64,000 nucleotides of DNA from CAVWSM01 sp963798505 (GTDB taxonomy: Bacteria; Actinomycetota; Actinomycetes; Jiangellales; Jiangellaceae), in the NCBI GenBank assembly GCA_963798505.1, contig CAWCTX010000005.1, forward strand, positions 124,001 through 188,000. Reading direction: 5' to 3'. Made by a program: the position numbers and the translations under genes. Positions 1-6,946 of the stretch are shown here, one piece after another; the first letter of the stretch is position 1, and each line of letters opens with the position of its first letter. The notes beneath the pieces are model-generated. The model had not been told where the DNA came from. It saw only the letters and a list, made by a program, of their open reading frames with translations, and ran no database searches.

Positions 1-1
1 A

Positions 2-781
2 CCCGGCGTCGGGAAGTCGACGCTCACGTCGGCGCTGGTAACCCGGCTGCGCGCCGAGGGCCGTACGGTCGGCGTGCTCGCGGTGGACCCCTCATCGCCG
101 TTCACCGGCGGCGCGTTGCTCGGCGATCGGGTGCGCATGCAGGAGCACGCCACGGACAGCGGCGTCTACATCCGCTCCATGGCGAGCCGCGGGCATCTCG
201 GCGGGCTGTCCTGGGCCACACCGCAGGCGCTGCGGGTGCTCGACGCCGCCGGGTGCGACGTGGTGCTGCTCGAGACCGTCGGTGTCGGCCAGTCCGAGGT
301 GGAGGTCGCGTCCACGGCCGACACCACGCTCGTCCTGCTCGCGCCGGGACTGGGCGACGGCATCCAGGCGGCCAAGGCGGGACTGCTCGAGATCGGCGAC
401 ATCTACGTCGTCAACAAGGCCGATCGGGATGGCGCCGAGGCGGTGCGGCGCGACCTGCGGGGGATGCTCGCACTCGGTGAGCGGGCCGAGGGCAGCGTGC
501 GGCGACCGGTGCTCATGACGATTGCCGACCGCGGCGAGGGCATCGCCGAACTGCTCGAGGCGATCGACAAGCACCGCTCGCGCCTGGAGGAGTCGGGCGG
601 GCTGCAGCGGAGGCGCGTCGCCCGCGCCCGGGGCGAGGTGGAAGCCATCGCGGTGGCGGGGCTGCGTGCCCGATTTGAGCAGTTCCATGGCTCCGTACGC
701 CTCGACGAGCTCGCCGCCGACGTGGTCGCCGGGAGTCGCGACCCGTACGCTGCTGCTGATGAACTCATGGCGTCGATCTGA
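2..781 (+). CDS. meaB: Methylmalonyl-CoA mutase-associated GTPase MeaB/ArgK (5' truncated by window edge)
   Basis: G3E-family P-loop GTPase that chaperones B12-dependent acyl-CoA mutases, gating cofactor loading and protecting the mutase from inactivation. The visible part opens directly in the Walker A motif (PGVGKST, from base 2), so the start lies upstream of the window. Further motifs follow in order: VDPSSPFTGGALLGDR, the G3-like ETVGVGQSE stretch, and the guanine-specificity motif NKAD near base 415. The C-terminal dimerisation region is present and ends at a TGA at 779-781. Mutase genes probably lie just upstream, outside the window; another acyl-CoA mutase subunit lies at 6947-8644. 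Family assignment is secure. Which mutase it serves is inference. Confidence 0.93.
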   Translation, partial: PGVGKSTLTSALVTRLRAEGRTVGVLAVDPSSPFTGGALLGDRVRMQEHATDSGVYIRSMASRGHLGGLSWATPQALRVLDAAGCDVVLLETVGVGQSEVEVASTADTTLVLLAPGLGDGIQAAKAGLLEIGDIYVVNKADRDGAEAVRRDLRGMLALGERAEGSVRRPVLMTIADRGEGIAELLEAIDKHRSRLEESGGLQRRRVARARGEVEAIAVAGLRARFEQFHGSVRLDELAADVVAGSRDPYAAADELMASI

Positions 782-876
782 CGCGAGTCGGCGCGCCCGT
801 CTGATGCTTCGCCGCCAGATGCGGTAGAAATCAGAACAACCGTCTTGCTCCAATCCATCATGAAAGGGACCAACCG

Positions 877-1032
877 ATGAAGAAGTTCTTCGGCTTCGTC
901 GCGTTCGCGTTCCTGGTCTACTTCATCGCTGTCGACCCCGGCGGCTTCACCGACATCATCAACGACATCGGCACGTTCATCGCCGACGTGTTCGAGAGCG
1001 TGGCCAACGCGATATCCGAGCTGTTCTCGTGA
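877..1032 (+). CDS. Small single-pass membrane protein (51 aa)
   Basis: Short ORF starting ATG at 877 behind a good ribosome-binding site (GAAAGGGA, 863-870). The protein begins MKKFFGFVAFAFLVYFIAV, one hydrophobic helix with a basic N-terminus, followed by an amphipathic acidic tail rich in Ile/Phe/Asp. Its last codons overlap the GTG start of the next gene (GTGA, 1029-1032), so it is probably translationally coupled to the PH-domain protein. No family recognised. A small membrane subunit or anchor for its neighbour is a reasonable guess, nothing more. Confidence 0.72.
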   Translation: MKKFFGFVAFAFLVYFIAVDPGGFTDIINDIGTFIADVFESVANAISELFS

Positions 1033-1757
1033 CGCAGCCCCGGCGACAGCTGGGTGAGCGCCTCGAGGGTGCGTTGGACTCTGTTGTCGACCGGGCCGAG
1101 GAGTTCCCGCGTCCGGTCGAGATCGGCAAGGGCTTCCTGCACTGGCTCGGGGGCTTCGTCAATCCGCGGGTGCGCAAGGACCTGGTCTCTCGCGAGCGGG
1201 TGATCGACGAGGTCAAGCACCACTGGATCGTCCAGATCTTTCCGTTCCTCATCATGCTCGTCGGGGTGCTGCTCGCCATCGTCTGGCTGCCCCGCGTGTC
1301 CGTCGACGCCATCTGGGTGCCCACGCTCATCGTCGCCGCCATCTTCGGCTTCGGCGCCTACCGATCCTTGTGGGAGCACATGGACCGGTTCGTGATCACC
1401 AACATCCGCGTGTTCCGGGTGTGGGGGGTCTTCTGGCAACGCCGGGCGACGATGCCGACATCACGGCTGCTCGACGTGACGGTGCGCAAGCCGTTCGTGG
1501 GGCGCATCTTCGGGTGGGGCCACATCGTGCTCGAGACGGCCGCGCAGGAGCAGGGCATCCGGGAGATCCGGTTCATCCCCGACCCCGACGGGCGCGACCG
1601 CATCATCCAGGAGGTGCGCACCGGGCTCGAGTCGCAGGCCGCCAAGCCGGGCAAGCACAGCCACCCGCACCGGCCCTACCCCACGTCGACCGGCCCCGTT
1701 CGCGCGGCGACCGTGTCGCATCATGACGCGGCGCCACGTCGCCCGCCGCACGGCTAG
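1029..1757 (+). CDS. Bacterial PH-domain membrane protein (bPH2/DUF304-like, YdbS-type)
   Basis: 242 aa with GTG start overlapping the upstream small ORF. The N-terminal 60 residues are soluble. Two adjacent hydrophobic helices follow at about residues 68-87 and 92-112 (IVQIFPFLIMLVGVLLAIV, then WVPTLIVAAIFGFGAY). Next comes a bacterial pleckstrin-homology-like region of about residues 115-200, with the typical sequence MDRFVITNIRVFRVWG, a run of basic residues and a GWGHIVLETA stretch. The C-terminal 40 residues are low-complexity, rich in His/Pro/Arg. Such proteins sit in the membrane with the PH-like domain cytosolic; exact role unknown. Likely forms a two-gene unit with the 51-aa protein. 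Confidence 0.82.
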   Translation: MTQPRRQLGERLEGALDSVVDRAEEFPRPVEIGKGFLHWLGGFVNPRVRKDLVSRERVIDEVKHHWIVQIFPFLIMLVGVLLAIVWLPRVSVDAIWVPTLIVAAIFGFGAYRSLWEHMDRFVITNIRVFRVWGVFWQRRATMPTSRLLDVTVRKPFVGRIFGWGHIVLETAAQEQGIREIRFIPDPDGRDRIIQEVRTGLESQAAKPGKHSHPHRPYPTSTGPVRAATVSHHDAAPRRPPHG

Positions 1758-1775
1758 GTCGGTTACGGTGACGGC

Positions 1776-2285
1776 GTGCCCAAGCAGCTCGGTCTCGGAT
1801 TCGACCCCATAGAGCGCGCCGCAGCCACGTGGCGGGAGCGGTTCGGCCCGTCCGAGGCAATGGCGGCCGCGACGTCGCTCATGCGCGCGCAGCAGCTGCT
1901 GATCGCGGAGTTCGATGCGATCGTACGACCGCACGATCTCACCTTCGCCCGCTACGAGGCGCTGGTGCTGCTGTCCTTCTCGCGCACCGGCGCACTGCCG
2001 ATGGCCAAGGTGGGGGAGCGGCTGATGGTGCATCCCACGAGCGCGACCAACATCGTCGACCGGCTCGAGCGGTCCGGCTATGTCACCCGCGAGCCCAACC
2101 CGCGCGACGGTCGCGGCACGCTCGCGCGCATCACCGACGCCGGCCGTGACGTCGTCGAGCACGCGACCAAGGACCTGATGGCCGCCGAGTTCGGCCTCGC
2201 CTCCCTTGACGACGCGCAGCGCCGTGCGGTGTTCGAGATCCTGCGCAGCGTGCGCATCGCGGCGGGGGACTTCGACGAGCACTGA
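1776..2285 (+). CDS. MarR-family transcriptional regulator
   Basis: 169 aa, GTG start. The winged helix-turn-helix core is easily seen: a dimerisation helix (EAMAAATSLMRAQQLLIAEF), the LTFARYEALVLLSFS recognition region, VHPTSATNIVDRLERSGYV recognition helix, and the RDGRGTLARITDAGRDVV wing. It lies 18 bases after the PH-domain gene and is followed by palindromic repeats rather than a clear target gene, so its regulon is not evident. Family call is firm, ligand unknown. Confidence 0.9.
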   Translation: MPKQLGLGFDPIERAAATWRERFGPSEAMAAATSLMRAQQLLIAEFDAIVRPHDLTFARYEALVLLSFSRTGALPMAKVGERLMVHPTSATNIVDRLERSGYVTREPNPRDGRGTLARITDAGRDVVEHATKDLMAAEFGLASLDDAQRRAVFEILRSVRIAAGDFDEH

Positions 2286-2305
2286 GCCGCTTTCCCCTGC
2301 GGCTC

Positions 2306-2353
2306 GCTGGGGCGCCCCAGCGTTGCTATAGCCACCGATTCGCGCCCCGTGGC
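2306..2353. repeat. Palindromic repeat, copy 1 (3' side of DUF559 gene)
   Basis: Begins with a perfect 16-bp palindrome (GCTGGGGCGCCCCAGC), then GTT, the 8-bp palindrome GCTATAGC, a spacer, and CGATTCGCGCCCCGTGG. The GGGGCGC near the start can pair with GCGCCCC near the end. Three other copies lie at 2371-2416, 3433-3480 and 3495-3548. Confidence 0.85.
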
Positions 2354-2370
2354 CGCCGCACTGAGTCGTA

Positions 2371-2416
2371 GCGGGGCGCCCCAGCGTTGCTATAGCCACG
2401 GATTCGCGCCCCGTGG
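2371..2416. repeat. Palindromic repeat, copy 2 (abuts the stop of the DUF559 gene)
   Basis: Near-identical to copy 1 over about 45 bases (GCGGGGCGCCCCAGCG, GCTATAGC, GATTCGCGCCCCGTGG). It ends one base before the stop codon of the minus-strand DUF559-type gene at 2418, so the hairpin would lie at that gene's 3' end. Confidence 0.85.
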
Positions 2417-2417
2417 C

Positions 2418-3335
2418 TCAGCTCAGGCGCTGGAGGTAGGCCTGCTCGATCTCGCGGAGCACGACCTGCGGCTCCTCACGGAGCCGGCGCGGGGAAACGG
2501 GGATGACTCGCCATCCGAGGCGGGCGTAGAGGGCTCGGCGGCGCTCGGTGCTCTCCGGCGCATCGCCGTACCCGTGCCACTCTTGGGAGTCGATCTCAAC
2601 GACAAGTCGCACCTCGGCCCAACAGGCGTCAGGAAAGACCTGCGCTCCGGGCGCGTCGGGGAGTGGCTTGTTCCAGCGTGGCTCCGGAAGGATCCGGCTG
2701 CTCAGGACCAGGTCGCGCAGTTCGCACTCCGGAGCGCTGCGGCAGCCGGCGGTGACGTCTTCGAGAGCTCGATGCGCGAGCGCGGTGCCAGTGCTGGGCC
2801 GCGCCAGAGCGAGCTGTTCGGCGAGCGCTTCGGGCGTGGTCAGCCGGCGCTGGACGGGTTCACACAGCAATGCCCGCACGTCGCGCTGGCTCTTGAGTTC
2901 GCCGATGGTGTCGATCGTGCACCGAGCCGACGGTGCGAGTGGCCATCGGCCCAGCCACAGGACGGGATGGAGCGGCAGATGTCGGGTGCGGTGGATGTGC
3001 ACGAACTGCCTTGACCGGATGCCCGCGGATCGCGGCATCAAGAGGTCCACGACTCCGTGATGTTTGGGCCCGTACCTCAGCCCGTACAGGAAGGCTGCGA
3101 GCGGCCCGGTCAGCATCGCGTCTTCGCCGGCGTAGAGCAGCGCGGCCGTGATGCGCTGCGTGACGGTGAGATCCACCGTGAACGTGGCGTACACGTTGGG
3201 CAGCACCCGTTGCCACCGCCTCCCCCCGCCGAGGGCATGGCGGATCGCTTCCGGGGTCATGCCGCAGTCAAGGGCCTGCGCGCGAGTGATGATGCCGTTT
3301 TGTGTATGAGCGAGTCGTTCTGCTTCCAGCCGCAT
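2418..3335 (-). CDS. DUF559/Vsr-like endonuclease-domain protein with AbiEi-like N-terminus
   Basis: 305 aa from ATG at 3335; the frame stays open to 3434, but that longer start falls inside a repeat copy. The N-terminal half starts MRLEAERLAHTQNGIITRAQ and resembles the winged-helix/AbiEi_4 antitoxin-like proteins common in actinobacteria (Ala-Leu-Gly-Gly-Gly-Arg, then LPNVYATF). The C-terminal 100 residues match the DUF559/PD-(D/E)XK nuclease-like fold: an acidic core VRLVVEIDSQEWHG, then ERRRALYARLGWRVIPVSPRRL. No clear partner toxin lies beside it. It is flanked by two repeat copies on each side, which suggests a mobile or repeat-associated gene. Domain call is by eye; enzymatic activity not shown. 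Confidence 0.75.
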   Translation of the reverse strand: MRLEAERLAHTQNGIITRAQALDCGMTPEAIRHALGGGRRWQRVLPNVYATFTVDLTVTQRITAALLYAGEDAMLTGPLAAFLYGLRYGPKHHGVVDLLMPRSAGIRSRQFVHIHRTRHLPLHPVLWLGRWPLAPSARCTIDTIGELKSQRDVRALLCEPVQRRLTTPEALAEQLALARPSTGTALAHRALEDVTAGCRSAPECELRDLVLSSRILPEPRWNKPLPDAPGAQVFPDACWAEVRLVVEIDSQEWHGYGDAPESTERRRALYARLGWRVIPVSPRRLREEPQVVLREIEQAYLQRLS

Positions 3336-3432
3336 GGCGAACGAGGATGTCGGAGTTGAGCCCCATCGCGTCGTCGGCTGTCCACAGCTATGGCGGCCGC
3401 ACACCTCCGCGTGGGTGGCTCGCTCTCGATCC

Positions 3433-3480
3433 ACTGGGGCGCCCCAGCGTTGCCATGGCCACCGATTCGCGCCCCACGGG
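3433..3480. repeat. Palindromic repeat, copy 3 (5' side of DUF559 gene)
   Basis: CTGGGGCGCCCCAGCGTT, then GCCATGGC in place of GCTATAGC, then CACCGATTCGCGCCCC. The two changes inside the 8-bp palindrome are compensatory, so its symmetry is kept. Confidence 0.82.
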
Positions 3481-3494
3481 GCAGGAACCGCTCA

Positions 3495-3548
3495 GCGCTG
3501 GGGCGCTCCGGCGTGGCTATGGGCCCGCTGGGGCGCCCCAGCGGGCGC
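3495..3548. repeat. Palindromic repeat, copy 4 (degenerate)
   Basis: A decayed or rearranged copy: GCGCTGGGGCGCTCCGGCG, GGCTATGGGCC, then an intact GCTGGGGCGCCCCAGC palindrome. It lies 32 bases past the stop of the Rrf2-type gene. Confidence 0.6.
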
Positions 3549-3580
3549 AAGAGGTGGGGTGATCCCGCACCGCGGCACCC

Positions 3581-4036
3581 TCAGCGGCGCACCCACGCAT
3601 CCGGCTCGGCGAGCAGTTCGACGACCGACGTCGGCAGCACCCCTGACGCGACATCGGCCACACTCGTCGCCTCCAGCACCTGTCGCAGGCTTGCGCGTAG
3701 CGCGACCCACACCTTGGTCAGCGGCTCGGCCGCACCGGGATAGCTGGTGTCCTCCGGTGACTCGCCGCGCACCGCGGCCAGCGGACCCTCGACCGCCCGG
3801 ATCACCGTCGCCAACGGGATCTGGTCCGGGGGAAGCGCCAGCCGGAAGCCGCCCCGCGAGCCGCGCTGGGCTGTGAGCAGACCCGCACGGCGCAGGTCGG
3901 TGAGGATCCCCTCCAGAAACTTCCCCGGGATCTGCTGCGCCTCCGACAGCTGTTGTCGGGTCGCCGAACCGTCGGGCGACGAGGCGAGCTCGACGACAGC
4001 CCGTACGGCATAGTCGGCGCGAGCGGTCACGTGCAC
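3581..4036 (-). CDS. Rrf2-family transcriptional regulator lacking Fe-S cysteines
   Basis: 151 aa. The typical Rrf2 N-terminus is clear (MHVTARADYAVRAVVELAS), with a winged helix (QQIPGKFLEGILTDLRRAGLL) and wing (GSRGGFRLALPPDQIPLATVIRAVEGP). There is no cysteine anywhere in the protein, so it cannot carry the Fe-S cluster of IscR/NsrR/RsrR-type members. It lies 9 bases downstream of the ABC permease gene on the same strand, so it probably belongs to the transporter operon and may control it. That resembles CymR-type sulfur-metabolite regulators, which also lack a cluster. The sulfur link is inference from context. Confidence 0.88.
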   Translation of the reverse strand: MHVTARADYAVRAVVELASSPDGSATRQQLSEAQQIPGKFLEGILTDLRRAGLLTAQRGSRGGFRLALPPDQIPLATVIRAVEGPLAAVRGESPEDTSYPGAAEPLTKVWVALRASLRQVLEATSVADVASGVLPTSVVELLAEPDAWVRR

Positions 4037-4045
4037 AAGGGAAGA

Positions 4046-4897
4046 CTAGAGGCGCAAAGCCCCCAACCCGCGCCGGCGACGCACGCCGTTGGTCACCAGC
4101 CCGAACACCGCGTCGATGACCATCCCCACCACCAGAATCACGATCATCGTTGAGATGAGGGCGGGCACGTCGAAGAACTCGCGGTCGGCCTGCAGCAGCT
4201 GCCCGAGAGAGGCGTGCCCGGGCACGATCGCGATGATCTCGCCGGCCATGAGCGACCGCCACGCGAACGCCCAGCCCTGCTTGAGTCCAGCGAGGTAGGC
4301 AGGCAGCGCAGCCGGGATGATCACGTATCGGTACAACGACAAACCCCGCGCGCCGAGCACCGTCCCTGCACGCACCAGCGAGGGCGGTAGGTCGTCGACT
4401 CCCGCGATGATGCCGTTGGCGATGGACGGCGCCGCGCCCAGCACGACGACGAAGATGATCGCCTGCTCGGTCAGCTGGAAGAGCACGATTGCCAAGGGGA
4501 ACCAGGCGATCGACGGCATCGTCTGCAGACCGGTGATCAGCGACCCGACTGCCGTACGCAACGACTTGAAGCGCGCCACGGCGAGGCCGAGCGTCGTGCC
4601 GACGACGATGGACAGGCCGAACCCGACAGCAGCCCGCACCAGGGTGATGGCGAGCGGTTCCCAGTAGGTGCCGTCGGCCAGGCGTTCGGCGAGCGTCGAC
4701 AACGTGGTCGCCGGGCTCGGGAGGACATGCTCCGGCTTCCAGCCGCTCAGGTAGGTCAGCTGCCAGCCCAGCAGGGCCAGCGCGACGGCCGCGACGGGAG
4801 GCCAGGTCCGGTCCCAGATGCGGCGGCCGAGCGGTGTCCGCGGCTCCTCGGGCGCGTCCGTCGCGTCGAGGCGCTCGATCGTCGTCGCCGCGGTCAT
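4046..4897 (-). CDS. ABC transporter permease, aliphatic sulfonate/taurine/nitrate type (SsuC/TauC-like)
   Basis: 283-aa binding-protein-dependent transport permease with about six membrane helices. The family EAA-loop is seen as PSLVRAGTVLGARGLSLYRYVIIPAALPAYLAGLK, read in parts around residues 165-200. The QTMPSIAWFPLAIVLF segment is typical of the SsuC/TauC/NrtB subfamily. Its ATG overlaps the stop of the ATPase gene by 4 bp, giving tight translational coupling in the order binding protein, ATPase, permease, Rrf2. Substrate within the sulfonate/taurine/nitrate/thiamine-precursor group cannot be fixed from sequence. Confidence 0.9.
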   Translation of the reverse strand: MTAATTIERLDATDAPEEPRTPLGRRIWDRTWPPVAAVALALLGWQLTYLSGWKPEHVLPSPATTLSTLAERLADGTYWEPLAITLVRAAVGFGLSIVVGTTLGLAVARFKSLRTAVGSLITGLQTMPSIAWFPLAIVLFQLTEQAIIFVVVLGAAPSIANGIIAGVDDLPPSLVRAGTVLGARGLSLYRYVIIPAALPAYLAGLKQGWAFAWRSLMAGEIIAIVPGHASLGQLLQADREFFDVPALISTMIVILVVGMVIDAVFGLVTNGVRRRRGLGALRL

Positions 4898-5697
4898 CGG
4901 GCAACCTCCTCTTGGCTGTGCAGGCGGTCGGTCAGGGCCGCGGCCCGCTCCGACACCTCGCGCGAGTCGATGCGCCGTGGACGCGCCAGGTCCACCTCTT
5001 CCACGGAGTCGATCCGGCCCGGCGAGGGCGCCAGCAGGACCACGCGGTCGCCGAGCCGTACGGCCTCGCGCACGTTGTGCGTCACGAACAGCACTGTCAG
5101 CCGCTGCTCACGCCAGATGCGCTCGATCTCGTCGTGCATCGCGTCCCGCGTCAGCGCGTCGAGCGCACCGAACGGCTCATCCATCAGCAACACTTCGGCG
5201 TCCTGAGCGAGCGCTCGGGCCAGCGCCACGCGCTGGCGCATGCCGCCGGACAGCTCGTGTGGCCGCGAGCGTCCCTTGCCTTCCAGCCGTACGAGCGAGA
5301 GCAGCTGCTCGATCCGGCCGGGGCGGTCGTGCCGGGGCACACCGCGCAGGCGCAGGGCGAGGTCGACATTGCCGGCCACGGTCAGCCATGGGAACAGCGT
5401 GGCGTCCTGGAACATCAAGGAGACCCGGCGGCCGCCAAGGTCGATGTTGCCGGTCGTCGGTTGCTCCAGCCCGGCAAGAAGCGACAGCAGCGTGCTCTTG
5501 CCGCAACCCGAGCGCCCGAGCAGGCAGACGAACTCGCCGGCCTGTACGTCGAGTGACAGGTTCTGCAACGCGATGGTGGAGTGGTCGCCGCGGCCATACC
5601 GCTTCGTCACGCCGGAAACTCGGACCGCCGGTGCAGCGCCGGAAAGCGGAGACTCGACGGCCACGAGTGCCCCGGCCAGATCGACAGGGGGATTCAC
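4894..5697 (-). CDS. ABC transporter ATP-binding protein, SsuB/TauB-like
   Basis: 267 aa. All nucleotide-binding motifs are present: Walker A GRSGCGKST, the Q-loop SLMFQDATLFPW, signature LSGGMRQRVALARAL, Walker B VLLMDEPFGALD, and the switch His in FVTHNVREAVRLGDRVV. The C-terminal tail SVEEVDLARPRRIDS fits the nitrate/sulfonate/taurine importer ATPases. Start and stop codons overlap both neighbours by 4 bp. Confidence 0.92.
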   Translation of the reverse strand: MNPPVDLAGALVAVESPLSGAAPAVRVSGVTKRYGRGDHSTIALQNLSLDVQAGEFVCLLGRSGCGKSTLLSLLAGLEQPTTGNIDLGGRRVSLMFQDATLFPWLTVAGNVDLALRLRGVPRHDRPGRIEQLLSLVRLEGKGRSRPHELSGGMRQRVALARALAQDAEVLLMDEPFGALDALTRDAMHDEIERIWREQRLTVLFVTHNVREAVRLGDRVVLLAPSPGRIDSVEEVDLARPRRIDSREVSERAAALTDRLHSQEEVAR

Positions 5698-6767
5698 TTG
5701 TCGCTCACCTCCGGCTTGCCTGATGCTGCGAGGACCTCGTTGAGGGCAGTGAGGTCGTAGATGCCGTCGAGGTCCACCGCGTCGAGCAGCCCGACCTCCT
5801 CGGCGTGCTCCGCTGAGGAGCGCAGCGTGGCGGGAAGCGGGTCGCTGGTGAACGACACCTTGTCCCAGGCGGCGGACAGCAGGTCGTCGGCGATGCGCTT
5901 CTGCGTGACCGCCTCGATGCCGTCGTTGGTCGCCTTCTGGGCTGCGGCCGGGTCTGACTCGATGAGCTGCAGGGCCTGGTGCTCGCCCTCGATCAGCCTC
6001 TTGACCGTGTCCGGATGCTTCTCGAGAAACTCCGTGGCCACGATCAGGTGCGTGATGACGAACTGGCCGTCAGGCCAGAGCTCGGACTCGTCGAGGAGCA
6101 CCTTGCCGCCGCCCTCGGTGACCAGACGGGTCGCCCAGGGCTCGGGCACCCACGCGCCGTCGAGGGCGCCCTGCGAGAAGGCCTGCAGGATCTGGGCGTT
6201 CTCCTGCGGCAGGATGCTGACGTCGCCGCCGCCCTCGGTGTCGGTCTCGAGTCCCTGCTCCTTGAGCCAGTAGCGCACCGCCACGTCCTGCGTGTTGCCG
6301 AGCTGCGGGGTGCCGATCTTCTTGCCCTCCAGGTCCTCCGGACCGTCGATCTCCGTCTGGACCACGAACGACACCCCGCCAGACGCGGCGCCTGACACGA
6401 TGCGCAGCGCTTCGCCCTTGCTCTGCGCGAACCCGTTGATGGCGGGGTTCGGGCCGATGAAGGTCGCGTCGATCGCGCCCGAGAGGAGGGCCTCGATCGC
6501 TGCCGGTCCGGCGTTGAACGCCGTCGTCTCGAGGGCGGTCTCGGACCCGAGCGCGTCGGCAAAGAAGCCCTGCTCGATCCCGACGATGGCCGGCGCGTGC
6601 GTGAAGTTCGGGAAGTAGCCGAGCCGGACGGTCTCCGGCGCCGTGGCCCCCTCGACGCCGCCCTCGGTCTGGGCGCCGTTGTCGTCGCTGCCGCAGGCCG
6701 CGGTCATGGCGAGCGCGGCGGCGAGCGCGGCGGCGGCGAGCGAGCGAGCCAGCCTGGGTGTCGTCAT
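5694..6767 (-). CDS. ABC transporter substrate-binding lipoprotein, SsuA/TauA/NrtA-like
   Basis: 357 aa. The N-terminus is a lipoprotein signal peptide (LARSLAAAALAAALAM, then lipobox TAAC and GSDDNG), so the mature protein should be lipid-anchored outside the membrane. The body shows the NMT1/THI5/SsuA-like pattern: VRLGYFPNFTHAPAIVG, IGPNPAINGFAQS, EGKKIGTPQLGNTQDV and WVPEPWATRL. The set of motifs matches aliphatic sulfonate and taurine/nitrate binding proteins. First gene of the four-gene minus-strand unit; its promoter should lie in 6768-6946. Confidence 0.9.
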   Translation of the reverse strand: MTTPRLARSLAAAALAAALAMTAACGSDDNGAQTEGGVEGATAPETVRLGYFPNFTHAPAIVGIEQGFFADALGSETALETTAFNAGPAAIEALLSGAIDATFIGPNPAINGFAQSKGEALRIVSGAASGGVSFVVQTEIDGPEDLEGKKIGTPQLGNTQDVAVRYWLKEQGLETDTEGGGDVSILPQENAQILQAFSQGALDGAWVPEPWATRLVTEGGGKVLLDESELWPDGQFVITHLIVATEFLEKHPDTVKRLIEGEHQALQLIESDPAAAQKATNDGIEAVTQKRIADDLLSAAWDKVSFTSDPLPATLRSSAEHAEEVGLLDAVDLDGIYDLTALNEVLAASGKPEVSDK

Positions 6768-6946
6768 CAGTGAGTCCCCTCGGGTTCGGGTTGCCTGAAC
6801 GCCGAAAGCCTAGCGAGCCGGTGGGATTGATAGGAGACGATTCCAGAAACTGGGACGGCAGGGCTGGTCGCCCGCTCGATGCGACTCTTAGTAGGACGTC
6901 CAACTATCGTGGGACCAACACCGACGTCGACCCGAGGAGCTTCGCC
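6768..6946. promoter_or_regulatory. Divergent intergenic region between the ABC operon and the acyl-CoA mutase gene
   Basis: 179 bases separating divergent starts, expected to hold both promoters. It contains the 8-bp palindrome GGACGTCC (6894-6901), flanked by TTAGTA and AACTATCG. No riboswitch core could be recognised. Assignment of the palindrome to any regulator is speculative. Confidence 0.4.

Noticed and set aside
3336..3434. Extended N-terminus of the DUF559 gene
   Set aside because: The upstream GTG lies in repeat copy 3 and the extra residues do not resemble the family.
6780..6920. Possible SAM riboswitch upstream of the sulfonate-type transporter
   Set aside because: Minus strand has short look-alikes (AAGAGTCGC, CAGGCAACCC), but the conserved core blocks are not in order or spacing.
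6758..6946. Longer start for the acyl-CoA mutase
   Set aside because: It would overlap the divergent lipoprotein gene. The family N-terminus and a good ribosome-binding site support GTG at 6947.
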